From Stachybotrys elegans (taxonomy: Eukaryota; Ascomycota; Sordariomycetes; Hypocreales; Stachybotryaceae): DNA of 64,000 nt. The stretch spans positions 682,001 through 746,000 of the forward strand of contig JAGPNK010000012.1 in NCBI GenBank assembly GCA_020746835.1. Direction: 5' to 3'. A program made the position numbers and the translations under genes. Below the pieces are notes generated by a model, which was not told where the DNA came from, searched no databases, and saw only the letters and a program-made list of their open reading frames with translations. Positions 53,368-64,000 of this stretch are shown piece by piece (position 1 is the stretch's first letter; every line of letters begins with the position of its first letter).

Positions 53368-53872
53368 TGGATTTTGGCAAGGGAGACGAAGCTGTAGCGC
53401 CCGCGGTAGATCAAGATTTGTCCAACTTGTCGCCTTGACTCCCCATGTATGTATTGATTGTTAGGCATCACCGTGGATGTTTTATGCAAGGCCAGCACAT
53501 CATGTACCACCTCGAGCCGTACCGATTGGATGTTAGACCACAACTTGGCCCCCACCAGCAAACTAGAGGCCCAAAGCTGAGCCTATGGCGCAGGCTGACG
53601 CTGCAACAGCCATTACGCTGCGGGGACGCTATGCTCTGTGCAATGACGCAATGGACCTTTCAGCTTGATCCTGCCTGCCTGCTCTGCGGTTCCAGATTGC
53701 CTTGGACATGCACATGGAGGCTGGGTGCAGGATTTCTGGCCATGGCAACCCAGTCTCCATCCGCTATATAAGCTTGGCTTTTGACCCAAAAGCTTGTTCA
53801 TCAGCCCCTCCTCTCTATTCCTTGTTCTCCGCTTCGCTACCAGGTTCCCCCCCCTCTGAAGCAGCGGTAAAT
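53368..53872. promoter_or_regulatory. Promoter region of the SMP/C2 gene
   Basis: 505 bp after the NLR-like stop. TATATAAG at 53765-53772 lies about 100 bp before the next ATG, followed by a pyrimidine-rich leader. No gene in between is supported. Confidence 0.55.
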
Positions 53873-55546
53873 ATGGCGACGCTCATCCAAAAGTTGACGG
53901 CCGAGGGAGATGGAGAGTCTGCTGGTCAGTGATGCTACAAGCCTTCCTTTCCCATCGTCGCCGGAATGTGAAAGTTGACCCCGTCCGTCGTGGTGGTGCA
54001 GGCTTCTTGAACGAGATTGTCGCGCAGCTATGGCCCAACATTCGCGTGGCCGGCGCCCAGATGGTCAAGGAGATTGCTGATCCCATGTTCAAGACGATGC
54101 TCCCCGGTCCCCTGGCCACGCTGCACTTCACCAAGGTCGAGTTCGGCGATGTTCCCATCGTCTTCTCCAATGTGCGGGTCACCAAGACGGCAGCGGATGG
54201 TATCAAGCTCGACTTGAACCTCGACTGGGATGGCAAATGCGATATCGAGCTGGATGCCGACATGATGCCCAAGCTCGTAAGTGCAGCATGCAGCGCGGCA
54301 TGAGCAGCAGCGTTTGAGGCTTATTCACTTCCTAGGGCGTCAAAAGTGTCGAAGTCCACGGCAGACTCTCCGTCCTACTGTGTCCCTTGACCAACGTGAT
54401 TCCACTGGTAAGCTCAGACCCAGCGCCCTCGGCGCGGAGGTCCCGTGTCCACCTTGCTGAATATGTCGGCAGATTGGCGCCGCCCAAGTATCCTTCATCA
54501 ACCCGCCGGTGCTCAAGCTCAACTTCACGGGCGCCGCCGACGTTGCCGACTTCTCCGCGATTGACGGCGCAGTTCGCAAGGTCATTCTCAGCATCATCAA
54601 GAGCATCGCGGTTCTTCCCAACCGCATCTGCGTCAAACTCGACGCCAACAACGACTACTTCAAGACATACCACCAGCCGCTCGGCATCGTCCGCATCACC
54701 GTCCAAAAGGCTTGGGGTTTCGCCGAGGAGGCCAAGACAACGACCAAGCGCCTGCTGTCCAAGCTCACGAGAGCGAGCCCGGATTGCTACGCCGAGGTGG
54801 AAGTCGGCGGCGAGGAGGCGTGGAGGACAACCACCAAGGACAACACCACGACGCCTGCGTGGGGCGAGACGCACGACTTTGTGGTGACAGACTTCGACCA
54901 ATGCATTACCGTCACCGTCATGGACCACGATGTTGGCTCTGACGACGAGGTCGGCGTCGGCGTTACGACTATCAAGGAGATGCTGACGGCTGGCGGAACC
55001 CAGGAGCTGAGCCTGGTGCACAAGGGAACAGAGACGGACGGCAAGGTCTCCATCAAGTGCCATTTCTACCATTTCGAGCCCGACAGCAGCAGCTTCTCCG
55101 CCTTCGACCACAAGGGCGATGGCCGACTGTGCGGACTGATCAACATCCTCGTTGCCAACGTGACTGGCATCAAGGGTCATCGAGAAGAGCTCACCCCGAG
55201 CGTCGTCGTGACCTGGGGAGAGAAGCACCGATTTCAAACCGCCGTGAAAACGGACGCTCCCGGAACAGACATCAACAACCCGACGTTTGATCAGAGCTTC
55301 CGACTCCCCGTCACGTCAGACTTGGTGGGCAGCAGCGCCGAGAGCTTCCGCATCTCGTGCTTTAACAAGGAGGTGGAGATTGGCGGCATCGACATCCCGT
55401 TCAAAGATGTGCTCGAGGCACCGGATATGACGCTGCAGGATAGCTTTGATATCGGTGGAGGGGCCAAGGTGAGGGCGAGTATTTGCATGAGGGGTGTTCA
55501 GGCGGCGAGTGGGCAGGAGATTTCCCTGCCCCAGCGGGAGAAGTGA
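53873..55546 (+). CDS. SMP/C2-domain lipid-transfer protein, tricalbin-like
   Basis: Four exons (53873-53924, 54002-54276, 54336-54407, 54473-55546; introns 77, 59 and 65 nt) give 490 aa. Residues 17-195 look like an SMP (synaptotagmin-like, mitochondrial, lipid-binding) domain: FLNEIVAQLWPNIRVAG, ADPMFKTMLPGPLATLHFTKVEFGDVP, then LDWDGKCDIELDAD and VHGRLSVLL. A first C2 domain follows (about 203-340: IVRITVQKAWGF, DCYAEVEVGGEEAW, VTVMDHDVGSDDEVG, where the Asp cluster could bind Ca2+) and a second one (about 355-480: GLINILVANVTGIKG). Tricalbins and extended synaptotagmins join the ER to the plasma membrane and move lipid. This one is shorter and has no clear N-terminal membrane hairpin, so it may be soluble or recruited by its C2 domains. 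Confidence 0.85.
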
Positions 55547-55741
55547 TCAACAGTACTACCTTGCAGCTGCAAAGGATGGGCGATTCACGCATCACATGAG
55601 GGACTTATTGGTCCTCAATGAGAAGAAGAAGCCGGGTATGGCTGAATGCACCACAATAGGGCAGAGACGGGTTCCGAGTTCTAGTAATAAAGAGGTATCA
55701 TTTTATCTATAGCGTAGCGATGAGTTACATCTGACTCCTTG

Positions 55742-57630
55742 CTAGAGTGTATTCTTGGCCGTTTTGGGCCAGAGAAGCTTTCTGTTCTTGAAGCAGCGAA
55801 TCATGGTGGCGAAGATGCAGGCCCAGACAAAGACAAGAGCCGCGGCCATAACGGACCCAAATATCCGGATGCCTTGGCTGTCGAATATTTCGCCCATGGC
55901 TTGTGTGGCAGTAACCTTGAGCCATGGTCAGCGATGCACGATGAGACTGAATTTCCCTTTCAAATAAGAATAGGTGAGCCTACCAGTGCCGTGTTTGGAA
56001 AGACGAACGACCACCACGTCATGTTGAAAGGAATGTGCTTTCCGTTGCGGAAGTATTTCCAAAGGCTTCCGACGCTGACCAGAAAGAACCACATGGAGAA
56101 ACCCCAGAACCAGAGGCCTACAAGAACGGAGATTACTTTCATGATGTCAGCCGCGTTGCTCACGCCGAGGAATCCATTGGGGATAATAGCGTTTGCCTGT
56201 CCTCCTAACGATACTGCGCACCCGTTAATACTTTTGAGGCAAGATGAATTTGCGTGCTGGTTTTGCACTCACCAATGCCGGCAGCCGTGAAGGCGTAGGG
56301 ACCTATTGATATAAACTTGATCCAGTCAATATTCTGTAGCTGGCCGTTGAAGCTGGTGACGGCTACTTACAATACCAGGCCGCTGCATGTCGTGCGGAAG
56401 CTTCTGCGTCATGAGTCGGTATATAAAGGCGGCGGATATGAGAATCGCGAGAAAGCAGCCAGTACCCTGGGTGGTGACGGCGCATAGGGCAATGGCAGTT
56501 GTGTTGAGTACATGTTCCTGCCCAATGCTGTTGGCAGACCTGATAAGCTGCCCGGCGAAGGGGGCCGTCAGGAGAAGGGGATACGCCGGGAAAATCCAAA
56601 TCGGCGTCATGGTATGTAGAGGAAAGACACTGCGGGTGTGAGTGGTGAGCAGGCGGATGGGAGAAGCAAGGCGGGAACTAACAGTGTCGACCAGAGGATC
56701 AGGTAGATTCCTGCGCTTGCGACTACACAGAGGGGTATATAAAGCCAAAACATGACCCTCATGACCTGCAGCAGCCATCCTCTTTCTTGAGGTATGCCGT
56801 ATTGGCAAGTGTTGACAAATATGACGGCTAATCTACGAGAGTCTCGTTGAGTAGATGGGAGTTTGGAGGAAGGGCTTAACTCACGAGACCACCTTGTACA
56901 GACTGTTAGTTGCGAGTCCCTAAGTGGGAAATGGGCTTGTTGTCAAACTTACAAAAGCTGGGACAAAAAGCGACTCCTTCTGGTCGGTGAAGGAGCGGAT
57001 GAAGCTTCCCGGGCGAAGGCGGAAGCGTATGGTGATCATGATGCAGTTGGTCGTGAATAAGACTAGGTTAAGAAGCAGGAAAAACACGCCAACGCCATGA
57101 ATCCACGCAGCATTGCTGGGGACTTGTTGAGTAAGTACGGAACAATATACGCGCAGGAGAACTACCAAGGAGCAATGTGCCTACTGGAATGGAGGACGTT
57201 GGCTATGCCGCCCGTGGCCATGGTCTACAAAAAGCTGTCAGCCAAATCGCTTCTTCACGGCATCGCCCGGAACCCACGGCCTTACCATGGTGAAGAAGGT
57301 CCACTCATAACACGCAATGCGGTCTCGGAGGCCAACTCTGCCAAGCGGGCCGGGCTCGGCAACCAAGTCATTGAGGCTGGCAGGGCTAGACTGCGTAAAG
57401 GGCAGCTGGGGAGGCGGCGATCTCGAGGGCGGATAGCGGTCGTACGAGACGGCGCGGGCAGACCTCTGGAGGATTGCCGGGCGCGGGACCGCCGCCGACG
57501 CAGGCACGGGACGCTGGACGGGCTCGTGGGCCAAGGGAGGGGTTGCCGCCGAGAAGAAGTCCTCGCCCGGCGACTCGTAGCCTATGCCGTCGAGCAGGAC
57601 GCCGTCTCGAGGAGGACGGCTGGCGGTCAT
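55742..57630 (-). CDS. SLAC1/TDT-family anion transporter (malic acid / sulfite exporter type)
   Basis: Nine exons: 57630-57286, 57224-57185, 57122-56953, 56892-56885, 56832-56683, 56629-56371, 56315-56273, 56213-55984, 55915-55742, giving 472 aa. A cytosolic N-terminus of about 110 residues with many Pro and Arg precedes about ten membrane helices. Family landmarks are ATGGIANVLHS, FRLRPGSFIRSFTDQKESLF, VNTCQYGIP, MTPIWIFPAYPLLLTAPFAG, TQGTGCFLAILISAAFIYRL, RPGIFISIGPYAFTAAG and WWSFVFPNT. Relatives include yeast Ssu1 (sulfite efflux) and Schizosaccharomyces Mae1 (malate uptake); which applies is undecided. The fourth exon is only 8 nt (GTGGTCTC), needed to keep the frame between AF and the following strand. 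Introns are 50-68 nt. The acceptor before exon 5 (CTCGTAG rather than GATTAG five bases later) was chosen by frame. Confidence 0.87.
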
Positions 57631-58253
57631 GGCGGGTTTCGGGAGACCATCAGAGTTGTCAGCGCCGTGCGACGTTGAGTTTTTTTGCCGGTCGGGAAAC
57701 GAGTTCTTTATTATTATTACAGTGGCAAAAGTCATATGTTATTGTTGTTATGCATGCCGAGAATACTCCATGCTTAGGCCGTGACTAGGTTAGTCACTGG
57801 GCTGGTTTTTTTTTTTTTTTTTTTTTTTTTTTGGAATGATGACGGCAAGCTTGGTTTTCTTTCCTTTTAACTGCTCAACTGGGGCTTTGACTTGCCTACC
57901 CTACAGCCCAATAACAATTCAATCAACCAAGTCCGCATTCCCATATTCTCTTTAGAGGAGGCATAAGCGCAACGGACGGTCTGGTTTTCTTTTCTTTTTC
58001 TTTCTTCTCTCCTTTCTCTCTTTGAATTGATGGCAGGTCAAGTTCCTCGATCTTCTAATTCAAGCAGCCAAGTATCCACTGTTATCAAGACAGGAGTAAG
58101 AAGTAAGGCAATGTAATTGTGATATGTGCTCATAATTTGTTTTTACGTTATTATCCTACACGCACATGACCCCAGTTATATCAGGTCTACAATATGTCCA
58201 TCCATATTCAAAAACTGGTGTCTCGCCCGTGACCTTGGCATGCCATTCCCAGC
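57631..58253. other. Intergenic region with a 27-nt T run
   Basis: 623 bp between the transporter start and the Alt a 1-like gene end. A run of 27 T (57806-57832) and CTTT-rich tracts (57983-58022) are present. No gene is supported. Confidence 0.5.
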
Positions 58254-58785
58254 TCAAGGGTTGATGGGAGGACCACCAGAGGTGATGACAATCGTGGTCG
58301 GATTGACCTGCGTGCAAACAAAATCACCTCCGCCCAAGCCGCCTGCTCTGCAGTAGGTAGGCACGTTGCCCTGGCCCCAGCGACCGAACCTGCACCTAAT
58401 TGTTAGCATTCCTGTCAAAACTGCCCGTCCGAGTCCTCGTGACTTACGCAGTGCCCAGCTCGTGGTAGATGCGCAGGCTGAACTCGTACTCCTCGCTCTC
58501 GCCGGGGTGCAGGCTGAAGCGGTACTTGCTGTCGCCGCAGATGGCGACCGAGTTGGGCGCGGGGAAGACGGGGTTCTCCTGGAAGCAATCCAGGTCCGAG
58601 TTTTCATCGCCCGTGAGCTTGAACCCCACGGCGCTGACCGTCGTAGTGCCGTTGGAGTGCGAGTACTTGCGGATGAAGAGGTCCGCGACGTCAATGTTCT
58701 CCGTGTCGCGAGCCTGGAGGTTGTTGGTGGGAACCGCCGCAGCGGCAGCGGCGAAGATGCTGGTGGCAAGGGCGAGGGCGTGCAT
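58254..58785 (-). CDS. Alt a 1 / AA1-like family small secreted protein
   Basis: Two exons (58785-58448, 58395-58254; 52-nt intron) give 159 aa, almost the length of Alternaria Alt a 1. The start MHALALATSIFAAAAAAVPT is a signal peptide; a longer upstream frame exists but is not used. The mature part has five Cys (about residues 67, 83, 114, 128, 140), and the family's C-terminal pattern YCRAGG...DFVC at 127-140. The second-half strands (KYRFSLHPGESEEYEFSLRIYHEL) fit the beta-barrel of this fungus-only family. Members are abundant secreted proteins, often on spores or at the plant surface, and some suppress or trigger plant defence; the role here is not shown. A TATATAA box (58879-58885) lies about 95 bp upstream. 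Confidence 0.9.
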
Positions 58786-59977
58786 ATTGGAGTGTTTGTG
58801 TGTTTGCTGGATTGGATTGGAGTGACTGTTGATGTGAAGAGGCAACTTGGACACGGGAAAAGCAACACGGGATCGAGGTTATATAGCAAACATTGTCCCT
58901 TGGCAACAGCGTCGTGGCCCCGGAACACTCCATTCGACGTCATTGGTACTCTTGTCCATCCGGCAATTGCGGTGCCGGGGATCCACGTAGTGAGGCTTAG
59001 AACATGGCCCTTCTCCAAGCTGAATACGAGCGCCGATCCGTGGCGGGCCCATAACAGCACCAATCGGTGGCCATGGCTCCTGGATAATACGACCAAAAAC
59101 CCACTACATCACGCATGATCAGGCGGCTTCGGCAGGGCTGCAGATCGGGATGTCGTCCGCTACCGCCACTTGTTCAACTTTGGTTGTAAAATGGAACCAA
59201 AGGAATGGAACACGCAGACATAGTCATCTGTGGTTTTTCAGTCGAATAAGCTGAGCAAAGGTACAGACATATTTTCTAGCTTGTATTAATGAATACAAAC
59301 CACGGTGAGAGCCCAGAAACCCCGATGGAAGAATCATGTTAACATAAAGATGTGCTACAAACTGTATGGACCCGACGTCGCTGCATAGTCCCTACAGCCA
59401 TGGAAGATGGTATAGCTAGCCTGGTAGCGAACGGAACATGCCGATCAATTTCAGTTGCATCTGAACGTCATCAACTTGGCAGTTGCGATCATATGTCACT
59501 TGTCTATCGTAATCAATCATGGACTGAGTGATAGCGCATTAACCGAAACCAGTTTAATAGGGATCTAGCTCTGAGCAACCAAACCATGACTTTGAAAGCT
59601 GGTGACTCAGCCTAGGGAATTGAAAGGTATGATTGTCACGTTGAATGAGGAAACAAATGTAGAAACTCAGCCGCAGGGAGAGTCGGATGAGAAGAGAGGA
59701 AAGAGAGGAGGAGGAGAAGAGAAAAACGAATGGCAATCACGATTATAGGGTGTCAAGTAATGAGAAAATAATCAATACAAATTATATAGCCAGTTGGAAC
59801 TAGATGACAAGAATAGGTTTTCCCCGATATGTAAATGGAGACAGACTTGAACCTAAAGAGGACATCTGCAATTGTCTTGGCTCCAAGCGAAATAAGACAG
59901 AATGTTCGGTTGAGGTCGCGAAGACCTCATTGAGGAGTTAGGCCCCATGTGCTGCGAGTGCGAAGCTGTGTGGCGAC
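58786..59977. other. Intergenic region
   Basis: About 1.2 kb between two leftward genes. It contains the Alt a 1-like promoter (TATATAA at 58879-58885) and, near the far end, a GA-rich tract (59692-59730). Open frames here look random and no gene is supported. Confidence 0.5.
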
Positions 59978-60364
59978 TTAGACACCAGTGGGATGCTGGC
60001 AGAGAACACCCTGGTCGAGCTAAAACACTGTGAGAAAGGAAGTCTTGTAAGAATTGCGAATCACTCACGAGGGGGAGGAGGCAGCAGAAAGGCTGGGCAG
60101 AGCCGCAGATGTCCTCGAAGTCATCAGCGTCGGTGGGGGCAGCGCTCGCTGAATGGTTGTTAGCAGTTGATGATAGGCTCGCCCTGATGGAAACTCACGG
60201 TTCTCGCAGTCGAGGGACAGGACACCGAGAACATCGGTAGCGCAGCACTGAGGCTGGCTGTAGAGGGTGCCCGGGCAAGGGTTGTAGCTCTGGCGCTCGA
60301 CCAGAGTGGCAGGAATAGCCATGGCGGTGGCGACGAAGAGAGCGGCGGTGGCGAAGAACTGCAT
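59978..60364 (-). CDS. Class II hydrophobin
   Basis: Three exons (60364-60199, 60148-60069, 60019-59978; introns 50 and 49 nt) give 95 aa. After a signal peptide (MQFFATAALFVATAMA) the mature chain holds eight Cys at residues 30, 40, 41, 53, 70, 77, 78 and 89, the spacing C-x9-CC-x11-C-x16-C-x6-CC-x10-C typical of class II. CPGTLYSQPQCC and DVLGVLSLDC are standard family strings. Hydrophobins are secreted, self-assemble at air-water interfaces and coat hyphae and spores. The two introns fall right after Cys 4 and in the CCLLPL strand, the usual sites in class II genes. Class II members are restricted to filamentous ascomycetes, which supports the taxonomic call. A TATAAG box (60511-60516) lies about 150 bp upstream. 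Confidence 0.97.
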
Positions 60365-62229
60365 CTTGAAGGTGGTTGTTGGGAAGACTGAAAAGGTCTT
60401 AAAGAGAGAAGTAATGGTAGAGATGTGAGAAAGTGATTGAAGTGGAAGTGGATGAGAGTGAGTGATGATGAGGGAAGAGAAGCTGCTGATGGACGGGAGA
60501 TGGCCCTCCTCTTATACTTGAGAAGGGTCTACCAAATTTCAAAAAATACTATATGAAAAATACAAAGACGAGAAGCTAAACTGCCCATTGTCTCTGTTTA
60601 CTCTCCCAGGCCGAGGAGCACAATGGCGACGATCTCCCGCTCTGCGTCCACGAAAGTAGTGTCTCGGCCTCGTAGCCAGCCGAAGCGAATCAAAAGCCGA
60701 GGGGTGAGACACCAGTCTCGTTGCGATTGGCGTCGGGGCAGGCCAGGACGCAGCGGGTGGAGTTATGTGTCTCTCATGGTGCTCATCGACCCATCTATCA
60801 CCGCCTCGAGACAGTTTCGTGGAGGAAAAGGATGGCTGTTGGCAACACAAGCCCCCGATCAATTACGACTACATTTTGCTCTGGTATAGAGACTGAAACA
60901 GCTTTCCTATCATGTGTCGCTGGCTATCGTTAATCCCCTGTGGTTACTGGTGTTGCACAGAGAGTTACTGGCGGACCGACTTGACCGACAAGCCGACCGC
61001 CCGAAACCAGATGAGGCGGGATCCATCTTACAAACTAACATCAACCTTAAACATGCATTAGCCGATGGACCGACCTCGTACAGCACTCTGTGCCTGCGGC
61101 AGAGGCAGAGACACGTCTGTGCTTGAGGCAGCGAGCCGGAGCGCTAGCTCCTGCGGTGGCTTGCCAACAGAGCCGGTGGCTGGCTGACTGACCCCTTGGC
61201 GGTGACGGGAAGGGCAGGCTGTATTGCTTTTTTTTGTTGTGCTCGGTGCTTTTGGCCGAGAAAGGTGGCGTTCAGGGGTCCTGTTGTTTCTGATCAGTCT
61301 CTTTTCCCCCTTCTCCTTTTGGGCGCGAGTTGCTGTGTTTTTTTCTCACCGCCGACTCACCGCCATCCTCCAACACGCGCGGATATGAGCGTGTTACATT
61401 GAGAGACAGGCGGGATACGCGGACCTTGTTCGTCGGGCATTATTGGTTGAATGGCGGTGCGTCCATCAAGGTTGTTTCGCGAGGCTCAACGGAGTATGCA
61501 CGTCAACCACACGTGCTACACGCAAGTGCGTTTGCTTCGTCATGATGCTTTACAAGAAATCGAGGCCGTAAATAAATCGCATCCAGATGTTAGGATACGG
61601 TGCATTCTTCACAAAGGCCCTCATCGAGTTACACTCAAGCTATCCTGCCCAACAACCATTGAGATCGAGAACACACAACACTCACTCAGGCGCAAACCGC
61701 ATTTACTGAATTACAGGGTAGGGCAATGCATCGCACAAAAAGGTTGAGCCGGGATAGACCTTGCACCGCGCGCTGGGCCCTTGGCTTAACTCGGTGTCTG
61801 GTGCAGGTCTAAGACACAGGATGAGCTGGAGGTGCGGCTTTGACGCCTCTGGACGCGGCCCTGCTGATCATGTCCAATTACAACGACGCCGTGGGTCCCA
61901 GAATGGCATCGGTGTGCTCGGCACCTAAAAGCCGCCGCCCATTCAACGCTTGCGTCACGTCGTAGAGCCGAGGTAGTGGCTGCGTGGCAAATTGCTCGCG
62001 TACATCTGGCTGCGAGAAGATTTCCCAATTGTGGACCATCCGTGGCTGGCTGGCTGCCTATTCGTATTGTGGCATGAAATTGGCCTTGTCGTATCTAGAG
62101 TCAACAAAATAAGGATGGACAGGAAGCTGTGGAAAGTCTCATAGTGCAATCCCAACTGGCACACGACTCCTGAACCAGTCAAAGCGCAACAACCCACAAC
62201 CCTCTTACAGCAGCCGCCACCACGGAGAC
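60365..62229. other. Gene-poor region, 1.9 kb
   Basis: Between the hydrophobin start and the GH43-like gene end. The promoter of the hydrophobin occupies the first 200 bp or so (TATAAG at 60511-60516). Several 60-100-codon frames occur on both strands, but none shows a signal peptide, domain or clean intron structure, so none is called. Confidence 0.5.
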
Positions 62230-63428
62230 TTAGCCAGACAGAATGTTGGCGCGTTCGGCAGCGGTACTATAAGCATGGTCAGTATCGTTGCCGCCTCTAC
62301 GAACGACTTCACCGTAACTTACATTCCCATGACATAGCCGTGGCGAGCACGCTGCGGCATCTGGTACCACGAAGGGGCGCGCACCCAGTCCGCAGCACCC
62401 ATGTTGCTGGTGTCGAAAGGAACGTATCCGAGGCCACGGCTGTAGTCGTCAATCCACAGATGCCACTTGCAAGTCAAAGGTTAGCTTCCGCCATCTCTCT
62501 TGGGTTGATGCTCCTTCACTTACAACATTAGAGTACTGGTTGTCGGGGAACAGCAGAGGGCCCTCTCCCTTAGGAATGACGCCGTTTCCAATGCGGTTCT
62601 TGGTGACGGTCCAGCAGTTGGTGCACAGGCTCGGGGCGGTGGCCTGCTCGATGAGCTCGTTGGGTCCGTTCTTGGAGATGCGGTAGTAGACTCCGCTCTG
62701 GGGGTTGCGCCAGATGGTCACGTCCATGCCGGCGCCCGACAGGAACCTCTCGGCGGTGCTGAAGCTGACAAAGTCGCTGGTGTAGCTGCGCATGATGAAC
62801 CAGCCCTGGCCCTTGAGGTTGCACGTCCAGGTGACCATGTACTGGCCCCTGGCCGGGTCCCATACAGCATCGGGAGCCCAGGTCATGCCGGCGTTGGAGG
62901 GGGAGATTTGCGCCAGGCGCGGGCCCGACCACGTCCTCATGCCGTTGCGCGACTCCCAGATGACAATCGACTTGCTTCCGTTCTCGGTGTCGTAGTTTCC
63001 GCCGTTGCAGTACGTGCACAGGTCCGTGGCAATGAGCCAGACAATGTTGGGATCGCGGGCGGAACGGATCAGACTGGGGTCTCGCACGCCACGGGTGCCG
63101 ACGGTCGATCGAAGCTTGGGCTGGCCGCCGTTGGCCTGCACCCAGCCGGTGCCAGGGTTGTTGTTGCTGCTGACCTGGAAGTAGATCTGCTCGCCACCGT
63201 TGCCTTGGCCGACAAACTGTACAGCCTGTTAGCCGCATGCCCGACATTCGTCCATCTCCTGGACCGTGAGCTTCAACTGACGTGAACAAAGACGTAGTCT
63301 GTGTATCCCATGCCCGTCTGGCGCTCCTCGAGACCAAGCTCGAACTCGGTCGAGTTCATGCTAAGCGTCGGCGAGGCCATGACGCTGGCAAGAAGCAGGG
63401 CAATGCCCCCGAAAGCAAGTCTGACCAT
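62230..63428 (-). CDS. Secreted GH43-like glycoside hydrolase (arabinanase / xylosidase fold)
   Basis: Four exons (63428-63282, 63216-62524, 62465-62323, 62266-62230; introns 65, 58 and 56 nt) give 339 aa. The signal peptide is MVRLAFGGIALLLASVMAS. The chain has the five-bladed beta-propeller look of GH43: YTDYVFVHFVGQGNGGEQIYFQVS at the start, GVRDPSLIRSARDPNIVWLIATD (the acidic residue in RDPSL is a likely catalytic base), MTWAPDAVWDPARGQYMVTW (Asp of the pKa-modulating type) and KGEGPLLFPDNQY (Glu, likely acid). A last exon of 12 codons ends in ILSG. The family removes arabinose or xylose from plant cell-wall polymers outside the cell; the exact linkage cannot be told. TATAAAAG (63521-63528) lies about 95 bp upstream of the ATG. 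Confidence 0.87.
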
Positions 63429-64000
63429 GGTGAGCTTGTGGAAGACGATGCAGCCTAGCTTGATGGACTCAGCAGTGCTTCTCCAGCACCTTCATCCCAC
63501 GGCACGATGAGATAGTTGGCCTTTTATAGTTGAATCTATAGTATGCTGGTATTAATGCGAATCTACCGCTCGTCTGTTTACATGGCTCGCCGGACCATGG
63601 TCGTGAAGTCGTGGAGTCCATCCGGACCCATGCGTACCAATGACACGCCATGCAACTTGCCCATGGCAAGACTCCGTTTCAGTGTTTCACCCTAGGCACC
63701 AGGTTTTGTTTGGAGGGAAATCCCACGGAGGAGGCTCACCCTTGTAACGCTGCTCTCCTAAATCGGGAAGGCGAGCAAAATAAGCAGCGATGCGACCCCG
63801 ATTGATTTGTGGAATAATGCAGCAGGAACACACACTCGCCTGCTTGAACCATGCATACATGCGGGATTCGCCATGTGACGTGTTTATCCGATCTAGAGCC
63901 AGAGATTGAGGTAGCGTTGGGAGGTAGATCATAGATCTTCATGTGAAGATTCTTAATATAATGGTATGCATATATGCTAATATGCACGCCACATTCTTCC
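63429..64000. promoter_or_regulatory. GH43 promoter and window end
   Basis: 572 bp containing TATAAAAG at 63521-63528 for the GH43-like gene. The rest is AT-richer with no supported gene; a gene may begin beyond the window. Confidence 0.45.

Noticed and set aside
56316..56370. Alternative 37-nt intron with acceptor CTACAG in the transporter gene
   Set aside because: Too short for this gene set, and it adds residues that break the RPGIFISIGP segment. A 55-nt intron ending ATCAAG fits better.
60623..61747. Several 70-100-codon + strand frames between the hydrophobin and GH43 genes
   Set aside because: No splice-consistent extension, motif or signal peptide. I could not separate them from random frames.

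Overview
This window is nuclear DNA of a filamentous ascomycete fungus, most likely a sordariomycete and plausibly a member of the Hypocreales. The reasons are the short introns (about 48-100 nt, one of 176 nt) with CTAAC/CTGAC-type branch sites, a class II hydrophobin, a dipeptidyl-peptidase IV with a fungal-type signal peptide, Alt a 1-type and GH43 secreted proteins, fungal NLR-like receptors, and one transposon heavily damaged in the manner of repeat-induced point mutation (RIP). The species cannot be named from the sequence. I find 25 protein-coding genes, one dead DNA transposon, and no tRNA or rRNA gene.

Region 1 (0-6.4 kb) is accessory. A gasdermin-like pore-former gene lies just downstream of a subtilisin (S8) protease gene that carries a DUF7580-like N-terminal region. 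This is the two-gene layout of the het-Q1/het-Q2 cell-death system of Podospora. A gene for a protein with two CxxC...H zinc-binding clusters is transcribed divergently from the protease.

Region 2 (6.7-25.7 kb) is a housekeeping block: NMD3, an Mpv17/PMP22 membrane protein, phosphoglycerate kinase, the proteasome subunit SEM1/DSS1, IML2, a sterol-desaturase-like protein, an alpha/beta hydrolase and the splicing factor CWF19. At 25.9-27.7 kb a 1.83-kb Fot1/pogo-type element with inverted ends and a TA-rich composition follows.

Region 3 (27.9-40.7 kb) carries a secreted DPP IV, a small secreted protein, an 80-aa conserved-looking small protein, a UDP-glucuronate-decarboxylase-like epimerase, a vacuolar-type Ca2+/H+ exchanger and a DsbA/FrnE-like protein, with a 2.4-kb gene-poor gap at 32.9-35.2 kb.

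Region 4 (41.5-53.4 kb) is a second accessory island. It holds a 1144-aa protein with an ankyrin-like N-terminus and a C-terminal S8 protease, a 298-aa beta-rich protein of unknown function, and, divergent from the latter, a 1978-aa NLR-like protein (alpha/beta-hydrolase head, degenerate NACHT-like region, ankyrin repeats, C-terminal ZZ zinc finger). By analogy with Region 1, this trio is a candidate undescribed receptor-protease-effector system. The analogy is inference.

Region 5 (53.9-63.4 kb) holds a tricalbin-like SMP/C2 protein, a SLAC1/TDT-family anion transporter with an 8-nt microexon, an Alt a 1-like secreted protein, a class II hydrophobin and a GH43-like secreted glycosidase. All intron positions come from splice consensus and reading-frame continuity; none has transcript support.
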